64,000 nt of DNA from Micromonospora sp. MA102 (GTDB lineage Bacteria; Actinomycetota; Actinomycetes; Mycobacteriales; Micromonosporaceae), in NCBI RefSeq assembly GCF_025460765.1, contig NZ_JAMWEG010000003.1, forward strand, positions 604,962 to 668,961, in the 5' to 3' direction. The position numbers and the translations under genes are program-made. The notes under the pieces were generated by a model. That model did no database searches. It was not told where the DNA came from and saw only the letters and a program-made list of their open reading frames with translations. Below are positions 49,210 through 59,991 of this stretch, in pieces; positions within the stretch are counted from its first letter, which is position 1; the number at the start of each line of letters is the position of its first letter.

Positions 49210-49821
49210 TCAGGGCTCGGTCGGCAGGTTCACGTTGGCGACGACGGCCAGGATGAACACCAGGATGCCCAGACCGGCGCCGACCGCGCCGCAGATGAGA
49301 CCGGCCTTGGCCTGGCCGGCGTTGCTGGCCTCGCCGCGGTCCGCCTTCTGCTTGGCCAGGTAGCCGGTGACCACACCGGCGATGCCGATCGGGATACCCA
49401 GGTAGAGGCAGCAGACCATCGGGATCGACACGATGCCGAGGATCATCGACACCAGGCCCAGCGTGTTGTTCTGGCCGCCCTGGCCGGTGGGGTAGCCGGC
49501 CTGCGGGTACTGGGGCGCGGCGCCGTACGGCTGCTGCTGCGCGTACGGGTCCTGGCCGTAGGGCTGGCCGGAGGTGGGCTGCTGGCCGTAGGGCTGGCCC
49601 GAGGTGGGCTGCTGGCCGTACTGCGGCGCCTGCGGCGGCTGGGCGTACGGGTCCTGCCCGTACGGCTGCCCCGAGGTGGGCTGCTGCCCGTACTGGGGGG
49701 CCTGCGGCGGCTGCCCGTACTGCGGGGCCTGCGGCTGGCCGTACGGGTCGTACTGGGGGGAGGTCGGGTCCTGGTTCGGCTGCTGGCCGTGGGGGTCCTG
49801 ACCGGGGTAACCGGGCTGCAT
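49210..49821 (-). CDS. Gln/Tyr/Pro-repeat membrane protein (DUF4190-like)
   Basis: A 203-residue protein. Residues 1-115 are low-complexity with repeated YGQQPTSGQPYGQ and QAPQYGQ units; the C-terminal part has two membrane helices around a small loop of DUF4190 type (NTLGLVSMILGIVSIPMV, then AGLICGAVGAGLGILVFILA). The start is ATG 49821. It occupies the place of the Mycobacterium transmembrane gene beside perM (Rv0954). Function unknown; the repeats suggest surface exposure or scaffolding. Confidence 0.75.
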   Translation of the reverse strand: MQPGYPGQDPHGQQPNQDPTSPQYDPYGQPQAPQYGQPPQAPQYGQQPTSGQPYGQDPYAQPPQAPQYGQQPTSGQPYGQQPTSGQPYGQDPYAQQQPYGAAPQYPQAGYPTGQGGQNNTLGLVSMILGIVSIPMVCCLYLGIPIGIAGVVTGYLAKQKADRGEASNAGQAKAGLICGAVGAGLGILVFILAVVANVNLPTEP

Positions 49822-50060
49822 GTGCGGGGCGCTCCTCAAACTGGGGGTCAACGGTCCATGGTCGGGTTGTCGCCGCTCATCATTCCGCCCGGACACGGGA
49901 CGCCGCGGCACACGGGCCCGGGACCGAGGTCAGTCACGATGCCGACGCCGGGGCCGGGCGTACGCATCGCCCCGGGCGACGGCAGCGTATCGTGCCGGCG
50001 CCACGAGGGAGATCACCAGCGGCGGCGCGGCCCGAGCGTCGGACGCCCCCGCAGGCCCGA

Positions 50061-50066
50061 TAGGGT
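50061..50066 (+). promoter_or_regulatory. -10 box of a leaderless promoter (purNH)
   Basis: TAGGGT ends six bases before the purN GTG at 50073; no ribosome-binding site is visible. Confidence 0.6.
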
Positions 50067-50072
50067 TGCCGC

Positions 50073-50693
50073 GTGACCGAGCCCGCGTCCGTCGCCCGCC
50101 TCGTCGTCCTCGTCTCCGGCTCCGGCAGCAACCTCCAGGCCCTGTTGGACGCCGCCGCTGACCCCGCGTACGGGGCCCGGGTGGTGGCCGTGGGCGCCGA
50201 CCGCGACGGGATCGCGGGCCTGGACCGGGCCGCCGCGGCCGGCGTGCCGACCTTCGTGGAGCGGGTGAAGGACCACCCGACCCGGGCGGACTGGGACAAG
50301 GCGCTGACCGCCCGGGTCGCCGAGCACCGGCCGGACCTGGTCATCAGCGCCGGTTTCCTCAAGCTTGTCGGCCCGCAGTTCCTGGCCGCGTTCGGGGACC
50401 GCTACCTGAACACGCACAACACCCTGCTGCCGGCGTTCCCCGGCATCCACGGCCCGCGGGACGCGCTCGCGTACGGGGTGAAGGTCACCGGGGCCACCCT
50501 GTTCTTCGTCGACGCCGGAATGGACACCGGGCCGATCGTCGCCCAGGTCGCCGTGCCGGTGCGGGACGACGACGACGAGGAGACGCTCACCGAGCGCATC
50601 AAGTCCGCCGAGCGGCGCCAGCTCGTCGAGCAGGTCGGTCGGCTGGTTCGTGAAGGTTGGACGATCACCGGCAGAAAGGTCACCGTTCCATGA
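50073..50693 (+). CDS. purN: Phosphoribosylglycinamide formyltransferase
   Basis: Adds the first formyl group from 10-formyl-tetrahydrofolate in purine synthesis. The 206-residue protein has the substrate loop [14 protein letters not shown] and catalytic Asn113, His115 and Asp151 (NTHNTLLP, then DAGMDTGPI). The usual HPSLLP segment reads HNTLLP here, a variation that keeps the His. The start is GTG 50073 with a leaderless -10 box. Its stop overlaps the purH start (ATGA). Confidence 0.95.
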   Translation: MTEPASVARLVVLVSGSGSNLQALLDAAADPAYGARVVAVGADRDGIAGLDRAAAAGVPTFVERVKDHPTRADWDKALTARVAEHRPDLVISAGFLKLVGPQFLAAFGDRYLNTHNTLLPAFPGIHGPRDALAYGVKVTGATLFFVDAGMDTGPIVAQVAVPVRDDDDEETLTERIKSAERRQLVEQVGRLVREGWTITGRKVTVP

Positions 50694-52261
50694 GTGCCAC
50701 TGGGGACGTCCGTCGCCCGATCAAGCGGGCGCTGGTCAGCGTCTACGACAAGACCGGGCTGGTCGAGCTCGCCCGGGCCCTGCACGAGGCGGGGGTGGAG
50801 ATCGTCTCGACCGGCAGCACCGCGTCGACGATCTCCGGCGCGGGCGTGCCGGTGACCCCGGTCGAGCAGGTGACCGGTTTCCCGGAGATCCTCGACGGCC
50901 GGGTGAAGACGCTGCACCCGAAGATCCACGGCGGCCTCCTGGCCGACCTGCGCAAGGACGCGCACGCCGCCCAGCTCGACGAGCACGGCATCGCCGGCAT
51001 CGACCTGCTGGTCTCCAACCTCTACCCGTTCCAGGCCACGGTCGCCTCCGGGGCGAGCCAGGACGAGTGCGTCGAGCAGATCGACATCGGCGGTCCGGCG
51101 ATGGTCCGGGCCGCGGCCAAGAACCACGACTCGGTGGCCGTGGTGACCGACCCGGCGGCGTACCCGGCGCTGCGGGACGCGCTCGCCGAGGGCGGCTTCA
51201 CCCTGGCGCAGCGCCGGGCCCTCGCGGCCCGCGCGTTCGCGGACATCGCCGACTACGACGTGGCCGTCGCCGAGTGGTTCGCCCGGGAGCTGGCGCCGGC
51301 CGCCGACGGCTGGCCGGCGTTCGCCGGGCTGGCGTTGCGCCGCCAGGCGGTGCTGCGCTACGGCGAGAACCCGCACCAGGCGGCCGCCCTCTACGCCGAC
51401 CCGGCCAGCCCGGCCGGCCTCGCGCAGGCCGAGCAGCTGCACGGCAAGGAGATGTCCTACAACAACTACGTCGACGCAGACGCCGCCTGGCGGGCCGCGA
51501 ACGACTTCCCGGAGCAGCCGGCGGTGGCGATCATCAAGCACGCCAACCCGTGCGGCATCGCGGTGGGGGCGGACGTGGCCGAGGCGCACCGCCGGGCGCA
51601 CGCCTGCGACCCGGTGTCCGCGTACGGCGGGGTGATCGCGGTCAACCGGCCGGTCTCGGTGGAGCTGGCCCGGCAGGTCGCGGAGATCTTCACCGAGGTG
51701 CTGGTGGCGCCCGGCTTCGACGAGGGCGCCCTGGAGGTCCTCCGGGCGAAGAAGAACATCCGCCTGCTGCGGGCCCCCGGGTTCGACCCGCTGCCGGCCG
51801 AGTGGCGGCAGGTCACCGGCGGCGTGCTGGTGCAGCTGCGGGACCGGATCGACGCCGCCGGCGACGACCCGGCGAACTGGACGCTGGCCACCGGCGAGGC
51901 GGCCGACGAGGCCACCCTCCGCGACCTGGCGTTCGCGTGGCGGGCGGTCCGGGCGGTGAAGAGCAACGCGATCCTGCTGGCCCGGGAGGGCGCCACCGTC
52001 GGCGTCGGGATGGGCCAGGTCAACCGGGTCGACTCGGCGCAGCTCGCGGTGAGCCGGGCCGGCGCCGAGCGCGCCCGCGGCTCGGTCTGCGCCTCGGATG
52101 CGTTCTTCCCGTTCGCCGATGGCCCGAAGATCCTCATCGAGGCCGGCGTCCGGGCGATCGTCCAGCCCGGCGGCTCGATCCGTGACGAGGAGACCATCGC
52201 CGCCTGCAAGGAGGCCGGGGTGACCATGTACCTCACCGGCACCCGGCACTTCTTCCACTGA
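50690..52261 (+). CDS. purH: Bifunctional AICAR transformylase/IMP cyclohydrolase
   Basis: Catalyses the last two steps to IMP. The 523-residue protein has an N-terminal MGS-like cyclohydrolase domain (to about residue 150) and a C-terminal AICAR transformylase domain with the Lys-His pair in IIKHANPCG and the C-terminal [14 protein letters not shown] end. The start is ATG 50690, four bases overlapping purN, so the two are translationally coupled. IMP made here feeds GuaB/GuaA of block 1. Confidence 0.97.
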   Translation: MSATGDVRRPIKRALVSVYDKTGLVELARALHEAGVEIVSTGSTASTISGAGVPVTPVEQVTGFPEILDGRVKTLHPKIHGGLLADLRKDAHAAQLDEHGIAGIDLLVSNLYPFQATVASGASQDECVEQIDIGGPAMVRAAAKNHDSVAVVTDPAAYPALRDALAEGGFTLAQRRALAARAFADIADYDVAVAEWFARELAPAADGWPAFAGLALRRQAVLRYGENPHQAAALYADPASPAGLAQAEQLHGKEMSYNNYVDADAAWRAANDFPEQPAVAIIKHANPCGIAVGADVAEAHRRAHACDPVSAYGGVIAVNRPVSVELARQVAEIFTEVLVAPGFDEGALEVLRAKKNIRLLRAPGFDPLPAEWRQVTGGVLVQLRDRIDAAGDDPANWTLATGEAADEATLRDLAFAWRAVRAVKSNAILLAREGATVGVGMGQVNRVDSAQLAVSRAGAERARGSVCASDAFFPFADGPKILIEAGVRAIVQPGGSIRDEETIAACKEAGVTMYLTGTRHFFH

Positions 52262-52278
52262 TCTCCACGAACCCGACG

Positions 52279-52304
52279 GGGGCGCGGCCGACCGGCCGCG
52301 CCCC
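52279..52304 (+). terminator. purNH terminator
   Basis: A perfect 11-bp stem (52279-52289 with 52294-52304) with a GACC loop is followed by TGTTT. Confidence 0.85.
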
Positions 52305-52383
52305 TGTTTCATGTGTTGCCCGCCGCGGTCCGAGCGATGTCACGAGTGGACGGCTGACCAGCCGAAAGGACGACTGTCCACCA

Positions 52384-52413
52384 TTGCCGGGTTGTGAAAG
52401 TTGTTGCTAGCGT
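52384..52413 (+). promoter_or_regulatory. Promoter of the small secreted protein gene
   Basis: TTGCCG (52384-52389) and TAGCGT (52408-52413) are spaced 18 bases, in an AT-richer stretch. Confidence 0.5.
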
Positions 52414-52520
52414 TGTCCGGCAGCAAGCGATCGACCCTCCCCGTTCTCTGCTCGATCCGCTCCCGTCCCGCGGCCGTCGCGCCGCCCGCTCGAGCGCCAC
52501 CCCCTCGGACAGGTTTGCCC

Positions 52521-52940
52521 ATGCGCGCAGTCGACCGGTTGAGCACCGTCGTCGCCGCGGTGGCGTTCGTCCTGGCCGGCCTGGGCGCGCCCGCCTGCGC
52601 GGAGAACCATCAGCCGGGCGCGGTGGTCACCGCCGCGCACCGGTCGATCGACCACGGCGGGCACGCCGTCCTCCCACCGGACGGACGGGCCGCCGCCGCG
52701 TCCCGCGCGCCCGGCGACGCTCCGTCGGAGCTGCGGACGGAGTTCTCCGGCGGACCCTGCGGTGACCACCGCGCCGGCGTCATCGCCGGCGACGGACCGG
52801 ACGACGTCCTGCCGGCCGCGCAGCAACGGGTCGGCGGCACGCCCGAGTGGGTGGCCGCCGCCATCGCCTGCCCGCAGCCGGCCCTCCCGTTGCCGCCACG
52901 CGGCACCCTGGCCACCCGCGGCCCACCGGCCTCCGCCTGA
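52521..52940 (+). CDS. Small secreted protein of unknown function
   Basis: A 139-residue protein starting at ATG 52521, with a clear Sec signal peptide (basic MRAVDR, hydrophobic VVAAVAFVLAGLG, cleavage after about APACA). The mature part is low-complexity, rich in Ala, Gly, Pro and Arg, with three Cys. No family recognised. A promoter lies 110 bases upstream, which supports expression; even so, the reading frame is weaker than its neighbours'. Confidence 0.5.
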   Translation: MRAVDRLSTVVAAVAFVLAGLGAPACAENHQPGAVVTAAHRSIDHGGHAVLPPDGRAAAASRAPGDAPSELRTEFSGGPCGDHRAGVIAGDGPDDVLPAAQQRVGGTPEWVAAAIACPQPALPLPPRGTLATRGPPASA

Positions 52941-53115
52941 CCCCGCCCGCCTCCGCCGGACGTGACCCGAGGTCCGTCCGGGCGTCCCGCCGGGCCAGGG
53001 TCCCTTGCGGACGGTGACCGTCCGACAGCGGCGGGCGCGCCACCGCGCGCCATCCGTTCATCGCCTTCCATCCCGGGCCGCGGGCCCGGTACCCCACGAA
53101 TCCGGGAGGATTCAC

Positions 53116-55749
53116 ATGTCCCAGTCACGCTGGCGCAGGCCGGCGACAATAGCGGGCGCGCTGGTACTCACCGCCGCGCTCGGTGGCGTGGTCGCCACCA
53201 ACCACGAGGTGCAGGAGAAACTGGGCCTGGCCGACGAGCCGGGCGCCAACATGCCGTGGCACCCCAGAGAGTTCATGGAGATGGCCGCCGGCGAGTCGTC
53301 GGAGGAGGCCGGCGAGGAGGCCTTCGAGGCGCGCACCATCGCCGAGCAGTTCGCGCAGGCCCGCTACGCGCCGGGCATCGTCGCGCCGGGGGCGTATTCC
53401 AACGCGTTGAGCCAGCTCAACGCGCTGCCGGCGACAAAGGGCACCTGGCGTGACGTCACGAAGATCAAGTACGACGGCGACGACCCGCGCTACCGCGACT
53501 ACGCGTCCAACTCGTCCGGGGGTGCCGGCCTGGTCACCGGCCGGATCACGGGTCTCGCGTCGGACAACAGCGGCCACGTGTACGCGGCCGGCGCGGACGG
53601 CGGCGTGTGGCGTTCCTCGATCGGCGGCGGGAGCTGGACGCCGATCACGGATGCGCTGCCCACCCTGTCCAGCGGCGACGTCGTGCTGGCCGGCGACGGT
53701 TCGCTCTGGTACGCGACCGGCGAAGGCAACACGGGCGGCACCTCGTACGTCGGCGCCGGCGTCTACCGGCTGGCCAACCCGAAGTCCGGCGCGTTCAAGA
53801 CGACCGACCGGGTCGGCGGGACCGAGCTGGAGAGCACGGTCATCAACAAGCTGCGCTTCTTCGACGGCAAGGTCTGGGTCGCCACCAACCGGGGCCTGTT
53901 CTCGCACGCGATGGGCAGCACCTCGGGCGCCTGGAAGCTGGAGTTCACGCCGAACCCGAGCTACCTGCCGGGCGGGGCGAACGCCGGTGACGCGAACGCC
54001 GCGTACAAGAACATCGTCAACGACGTGGCCCAGGACCCGCGCAACCCGAAGCACGTGGTGGTCGCCTCGGCCTGGCGGTCCGGCGACACCTACAACGGCT
54101 TCTACGAGACGGTCGACTACACGGCCGGCGGCTGGACGAAGGTCAACCCGACCGGCGCCATGCCGGCCGACGACATCGGCTACGTGACGTTCGCCTTCTC
54201 CGCCGACGGCGGCAAGCTGTACGCGATCAACCAGTCGCCGCGGCTGCTCAACAAGCCGGCCGGCAACGTGAACAGCTACCTGGACGGCATCTACGTCTCC
54301 AACACCGGCAACCCGGCCGGCCCCTGGAACAAGATCGCCGACTCGTCGAAGCTGGGCAACTCCGGCTCGGCGCTCAAGCAGACCGTGATGGGCAAGGGCT
54401 ACGGTCCGGGCATCCAGGCCTGGTACAACCAGTTCCTGGCGGTGGACCCGGCCAACCCGAACCACGTCTGGGCGGGCCTGGAGGAGGTCTACGAGTCGAC
54501 CGACGCCGGTGCCAACTGGAAGACGGTCGGCCCGTACTGGAACTTCAACTTCTCCTGCTGGAACATCCACGACGCCCAGAACACCTGCAACAAGACCACC
54601 CACTCCGACCAGCACTCGGTGGCCGTGGGCAACGGCTTCGTCTACGTCGGCAACGACGGCGGCGTCTACCGGCGGCCGATCAACGGAAAGACCGACAGGG
54701 ACGGGCACGCCACCGACTGGCAGAGCCTCAACGACGGGACCATCGACGCGCTCCAGTACTACTCGGTGGCGCTGGGCAGGGACCCGGCCAGGGCCGGCAC
54801 TGTCGTCTCCGGCGGTCTGCAGGACAACGGCGCCTCGATCCTGCGCCCCGGCGACACCCAGATGGGCTCGCACTTCGGCGGTGACGGCGGCGACTCCCAG
54901 GCCGATCCGGCGAACGGCTGCCGGCAGGTCCAGGAGTACACCAACCTGGCCATGCGGGTGACCGAGAACTGCAACGCCAACACCGGCTCGGGCACCCAGG
55001 CGGACTCCACCTCGCGGGACATCCAGCCGTACACGGGCGCGCCCGGCGACGAGCTGGCCCGGTTCATCGCGCCGTTCGCGCCCGACGACCACGACGCGAA
55101 CGTCTGGGTCGCCGGTGGCCAGCACGTCTGGGTCAACACCAAGGGCTACTCGATCCAGAACGGCAAGGGCTGGACCAACGTGTTCGACCTGGGCGCCGGC
55201 CACACCGCCACCTCGGTGGCGGTGTCCGGCGGCACGGCGTACGTCGGCTGGTGCGGCCCATGCAACAACGCGGGCTTCGCCCGGGGCCTCGCGGTCGGCA
55301 AGGTCACCGACCCGTCGAGCTGGCACCAGGTCGCCCTGCCGGGTGACTTCCCCAACCGGTTCCTCCAGGGCGTCGGGATCGACCCGGCGAACCCGTCGCA
55401 CGCCTACCTCGCGGTGAACGGCTTCTCCCGCCGGTTCACCGAGGGGCCGGGCGCCGGCTTCGGTCACGTCTTCGAGACCAGCGACGCGGGCGCGACCTGG
55501 AAGGACGTCTCGGCGAACCTGCCGGACGTCCCGGCCAGCTCGATCAAGGAGCTGTCCAACGGCGGTCTGGTGCTCGCCACCGACCTGGCCACGTTCTACC
55601 GCGCACCCGGCGCCACCGACTGGCAGCGGCTCGGCGCCGGCCTGCCGCTGACCGTCGGCATGGACGTCGAGTACAACGCGGCCGACAACTCGGTCTACGT
55701 CGCGACCCACGGCCGCGGCATCTGGGCGTTCGACCTCGCCCAGCTCTGA
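53116..55749 (+). CDS. Secreted beta-propeller (sialidase/VPS10-like repeat) protein
   Basis: An 877-residue exported protein with a signal/anchor at about 8-32 and many blade-like repeats with Asp-box patterns (for example DAGANWKTVGPYW and SDAGATWKDVSANL). It ends in a typical propeller-closing segment (VYVATHGRGIWAFDL). This is the group often annotated as glycosyl hydrolase or sialidase-like, but I see no catalytic Tyr-Glu/Arg set, so enzymatic activity is not supported. The start is ATG 53116 behind GGGAGGA. Monocistronic, with a strong terminator after it. Confidence 0.8.
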   Translation: MSQSRWRRPATIAGALVLTAALGGVVATNHEVQEKLGLADEPGANMPWHPREFMEMAAGESSEEAGEEAFEARTIAEQFAQARYAPGIVAPGAYSNALSQLNALPATKGTWRDVTKIKYDGDDPRYRDYASNSSGGAGLVTGRITGLASDNSGHVYAAGADGGVWRSSIGGGSWTPITDALPTLSSGDVVLAGDGSLWYATGEGNTGGTSYVGAGVYRLANPKSGAFKTTDRVGGTELESTVINKLRFFDGKVWVATNRGLFSHAMGSTSGAWKLEFTPNPSYLPGGANAGDANAAYKNIVNDVAQDPRNPKHVVVASAWRSGDTYNGFYETVDYTAGGWTKVNPTGAMPADDIGYVTFAFSADGGKLYAINQSPRLLNKPAGNVNSYLDGIYVSNTGNPAGPWNKIADSSKLGNSGSALKQTVMGKGYGPGIQAWYNQFLAVDPANPNHVWAGLEEVYESTDAGANWKTVGPYWNFNFSCWNIHDAQNTCNKTTHSDQHSVAVGNGFVYVGNDGGVYRRPINGKTDRDGHATDWQSLNDGTIDALQYYSVALGRDPARAGTVVSGGLQDNGASILRPGDTQMGSHFGGDGGDSQADPANGCRQVQEYTNLAMRVTENCNANTGSGTQADSTSRDIQPYTGAPGDELARFIAPFAPDDHDANVWVAGGQHVWVNTKGYSIQNGKGWTNVFDLGAGHTATSVAVSGGTAYVGWCGPCNNAGFARGLAVGKVTDPSSWHQVALPGDFPNRFLQGVGIDPANPSHAYLAVNGFSRRFTEGPGAGFGHVFETSDAGATWKDVSANLPDVPASSIKELSNGGLVLATDLATFYRAPGATDWQRLGAGLPLTVGMDVEYNAADNSVYVATHGRGIWAFDLAQL

Positions 55750-55763
55750 CCGGGCACCCCGTG

Positions 55764-55805
55764 CGGAGGCCCCGTCCCCCCTTCCTCCGGGGGACGGGGC
55801 CTCCG
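55764..55805. terminator. Bidirectional terminator
   Basis: A perfect 17-bp stem (55764-55780 with 55789-55805) with an eight-base loop lies between the convergent propeller gene and peptide-transporter operon 2. Confidence 0.88.
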
Positions 55806-55817
55806 TCGTGCTCGGGG

Positions 55818-56829
<1,012 letters not shown>

Positions 56830-56849
<20 letters not shown>

Positions 56850-57867
56850 GGACCTCCTGCGCGAAGTGGCACGCGCTGGTCCGGCCGTCGCCGAGGACCA
56901 GGTCGTGCGGCACCACGTCCACGCAGACCTGCTGCACGTACGGGCACCGGGGGTGGAACGGGCAGCCGGAGGGGATCCGCATGAGGTTCGGCGGCAACCC
57001 CTTGATCGTCGACAGGGCCTGGCCGCGGACGTCCAGGCGCGGGATCGACTCCAGCAACCCCTTGGTGTACGGGTGGGCCGGCGCCCGGTACAGCGAGCGC
57101 ACGTCGGCGTGCTCGACGATCCGGCCGGCGTACATGACGGCGATGCGGTCCGCGACGCCGGCGACCACGCCGAGGTCGTGGGTGATCAGGATCATCGCCA
57201 TGTTCAGGTCGCGGCGCAGGTCGGCCAGCAGGTCCATGATCTGGGCCTGCACGGTGACGTCGAGCGCCGTGGTCGGCTCGTCGGCGATGAGCACCTTCGG
57301 GTCCAGGGCGAGCGCCATGGCGATCATGACGCGCTGCCGCATGCCCCCGGAGAACTGGTGCGGGTAGTCGCCGAGCCGCTTCGCCGCGGCCGGGATCTTC
57401 ACGAGGTCCATCAGCTCGACGGCCCGCCGGCGGGCGTCGGCCCGGGACATCCCCTCCCGCTGGCGCAGCGTCTCGCCGATCTGCCAGCCGACCGGGAAGA
57501 CCGGGTTCAACGCGGAGAGCGCGTCCTGGAAGATCATCGCGATCTCCTTGCCGCGCACCTGCCGGCGCTGCTCCTCCGACTGGGTCAGCAGGTCCCGGCC
57601 CTGGTAGAGGATCTGGCCGGAGCGGACGTGCGCCGGGGGCGTGTCCAGGATGCCCATGATCGCCTGGGCGGTGACCGACTTGCCGGAGCCGGACTCGCCG
57701 AGCACGGCCAGGGTCTCGCCCGCGTCGAGGTGGTAGCTCACCCCGTTGATCACCTTGGCCACGCCCTCGGTCGTGCGGAACTCGACGTGCAGGTCCCGTA
57801 CCTCGAGCAGGTGGCCACCGGGCGGGGTGGGGGAGGCCGGCGTGGGCCGGACCGCGGACTGGGTCAT
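56830..57867 (-). CDS. Peptide ABC transporter ATPase, DppD type (operon 2)
   Basis: A 345-residue ATPase with Walker A GESGSGKS, signature [17 protein letters not shown] and Walker [12 protein letters not shown], and the C-terminal [11 protein letters not shown] segment. It is the paralogue of the operon 1 DppD. Only seven bases separate it from the DppC gene upstream. Confidence 0.92.
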
Positions 57868-57874
57868 GAGGTTC

Positions 57875-58831
57875 TCACCGCAGCTTCGGGTCGAAGGCGT
57901 CGCGGATCGCGTCGCCCAGCATGATGAAGGCGAGGACGGTCAGCGCCAGGAAGGCGGAGGGCGCGATCAGCGGGGTCGCCGCCTCACGCATGTGGATCCG
58001 GCCCGTGTCGATGTCCTGGCCCCACGAGATGGTCGGGGCCTTCAGGCCGATGCCGAGGAAGCTCAGCGTCGCCTCGGCGGCGATGAACGAGCCGAGCGCG
58101 ATGGTGAGCACCACGATCGCCGGGGCGAGCGCGTTCGGCAGGATGTGCCGCCACATGATCCGGCCGTTGCGGGCGCCGAGCATCCGGGCGGCGGCGACGT
58201 AGTCCTGCTCCTTGGCGGTGATCACCGACGAGCGGACCACCCGTGCCGCGGTGGTCCAGCCGAGGACCGCCAGCACGAAGATCACCGCGAACAGCCGGAC
58301 GTTGTCGCTGCTGGTGCTCAGCCGCTTGAGCAGCACGATCGCGGCGAGCAGCAGCGGGATGCCGAGCACGATGTCGATCACGCGGGAGAGCACCGCGTCC
58401 ACCCAGCCGCCGAAGTAGCCGGCGAGCATGCCGACGATCAGCGCGATCACGCCGGTGGCCAGCGCGGCGAGGGCACCCACCAGCAGCGAGGCCCGGGTGC
58501 CGTAGACCGCCCGGGCGTAGACGTCACAGCCCTGGAAGTCGTACCCGAAGATGGCCCCGCCGGACGGCCCGGCGTGCTGCCGGGAGAGCAGGCAGTCACG
58601 CGGATCGTTGGCGGTGAACACGGACGGCACCGCGGCCATCGCGGTGATGAGCACGACCAGGCCCAGGCTGACCCAGAAGATCGGGTTGCCGCGCAGGTCC
58701 CGCCAGGCGTCGCCGGCCAGGCTGCGCGGCTTCTGCGCCTCCCCGACCTGGTTGGGTGCGCCCGGCTCGCCGGAGACACCCCGCCGCGCGGCCTGGTTCT
58801 CCGTCGCCGCGACGGTCTCGAAGTCGCTCAT
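57875..58831 (-). CDS. Peptide ABC transporter permease, DppC type (operon 2)
   Basis: A 318-residue permease with a disordered N-terminus, the DAWRDLRGNPIFW entry motif, six helices, the EAA loop KEQDYVAAARMLGARNGRI and the C-terminus DAIRDAFDPKLR. Its ATG at 58831 overlaps the TGA of the 27-codon mini-ORF (ATGA), so its translation may depend on that mini-ORF. Confidence 0.92.
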   Translation of the reverse strand: MSDFETVAATENQAARRGVSGEPGAPNQVGEAQKPRSLAGDAWRDLRGNPIFWVSLGLVVLITAMAAVPSVFTANDPRDCLLSRQHAGPSGGAIFGYDFQGCDVYARAVYGTRASLLVGALAALATGVIALIVGMLAGYFGGWVDAVLSRVIDIVLGIPLLLAAIVLLKRLSTSSDNVRLFAVIFVLAVLGWTTAARVVRSSVITAKEQDYVAAARMLGARNGRIMWRHILPNALAPAIVVLTIALGSFIAAEATLSFLGIGLKAPTISWGQDIDTGRIHMREAATPLIAPSAFLALTVLAFIMLGDAIRDAFDPKLR

Positions 58832-58911
58832 GCCCGCACCTCGCTCCGCTCGGCGCGGTCACGAGCGACCCGGCACGCTGCGTTGATGATTCGTTCGCTG
58901 CGCTCACTCAT
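58828..58911 (-). CDS. 27-codon mini-ORF bridging dppB and dppC (operon 2)
   Basis: From ATG 58911 to TGA 58828 a frame encodes 27 residues, rich in Arg and Glu (begins MSERSERIINAACRV, ends RAERSEVRA). It overlaps the DppB stop by eight bases (ATGAGTGA) and the DppC start by four (ATGA), filling the gap exactly. In operon 1 the two permease genes overlap directly, so this segment looks inserted. It may serve translational coupling rather than make a functional peptide. The DNA resembles a dispersed Micromonosporaceae repeat with GCTCCGCTCGG/CCGAGCGGAGC-like parts. Confidence 0.5.
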   Translation of the reverse strand: MSERSERIINAACRVARDRAERSEVRA

Positions 58912-59842
58912 AGCGGATCCTCGGGTCGAGTACGGCGTACAGGACGTCCACCACCAGGTTGGAGATCAGGTAGACCACGACGAGCACGCTGACGATGCCC
59001 ACCACCAGTGGGCCGTCCTCCGTGCGGATGCCGCGGAACAGGTTGAAGCCGACACCGGGGATGTTGAACACGCCCTCGGTGATGATCGCGCCGCTCATCA
59101 GGTTGCCCAGCTCGACGCCGAGGAAGGTGACCACCGGGATGAGCGAGTTGCGCAGCACGTGCACGCTGACGATCCGGCGCTTGACCAGGCCCTTCGACCG
59201 GGCGGTCCGGACGTAGTCGGCGCGCAGGTTCTCCGCCACCGAGGTACGGGTCAGCCGCAGGGCGGTGGCCAGCGACAACGAGCCGAGCACGATGCCGGGC
59301 AGCAGCAGCGCGTAGAAGCTCGGTTGGGTCCCGGCGGTGGGCGGGAAGAGCTGCCACTTGACGCCGAGGAAGTACTGCGCGAGCGGTGCCAGGACGATGG
59401 TCGGGATGCCCAGCACCAGCAGGGTGAGCACCAGCGTCGAGTTGTCGAAGATGCCGGCCCGCCGGATGCCGGCGATCACGCCGGCGGTGACGCCGAAGAC
59501 GATGGCGACGGCGAGCGCGATGAGCGCGAGCCGCACCGTGACCGGCCAGGCCTGCTGGAGGATGTCGCCGATCTGCCGGCCGGTGAGCGACTGGCCGAGG
59601 TCGCCCTGAAGCAGGTTCTTGACGTAGTCGAGGTAGCGGTAGAAGAAGCCACCCACGCCGGTCTGGTCGAGGTGGTACTTCTGCGTCAGGTATGCCCGCT
59701 GGGCCGCCGTCACCGGCCGCTCCCCGGCGAGGGCCTGGATCGGGTCGCCCTGCCCGGCGAACATCAGCGCGTAGACGATCAGCGTGGTCCCGAAGAACGC
59801 GAGGACCATCTGCAGGAGGCGCCGCAGGATGAAGCGGAACAT
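58904..59842 (-). CDS. Peptide ABC transporter permease, DppB type (operon 2)
   Basis: A 312-residue permease opening MFRFILRRLLQMVLAFFGTT, with six helices and the EAA loop RADYVRTARSKGLVKRRI. The start is ATG 59842, matching the N-terminus of DppB proteins; the frame is open upstream by chance. A hairpin at 59950-59977 lies between it and the binding-protein gene. Confidence 0.92.
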   Translation of the reverse strand: MFRFILRRLLQMVLAFFGTTLIVYALMFAGQGDPIQALAGERPVTAAQRAYLTQKYHLDQTGVGGFFYRYLDYVKNLLQGDLGQSLTGRQIGDILQQAWPVTVRLALIALAVAIVFGVTAGVIAGIRRAGIFDNSTLVLTLLVLGIPTIVLAPLAQYFLGVKWQLFPPTAGTQPSFYALLLPGIVLGSLSLATALRLTRTSVAENLRADYVRTARSKGLVKRRIVSVHVLRNSLIPVVTFLGVELGNLMSGAIITEGVFNIPGVGFNLFRGIRTEDGPLVVGIVSVLVVVYLISNLVVDVLYAVLDPRIRYE

Positions 59843-59949
59843 GCTTGCCAGTCTCTCCGGAAAAGCGCGAAAGGGGCGCGGGATGACATCTCTGGCGTAC
59901 CGGAAATTGCCGGCCGGTGCTGCCCCCGGCCTGGACCGACACGTGGTCC

Positions 59950-59977
59950 GGGCCACCCGGGTCGCCCCGGGTGGCCC
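59950..59977 (-). terminator. Intra-operon hairpin after the binding-protein gene (operon 2)
   Basis: A perfect 12-bp stem (59950-59961 with 59966-59977) has a TCGC loop (GCGA in the minus-strand RNA). It lies in the same relative position as the hairpin in operon 1. Confidence 0.7.
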
Positions 59978-59991
59978 GTGCCGCGGTCAGG

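Noticed and set aside
49540..49760. Tandem DNA repeat or CRISPR-like array
   Set aside because: It encodes low-complexity Gln/Tyr/Pro repeats in the small membrane protein gene and has no spacer structure.
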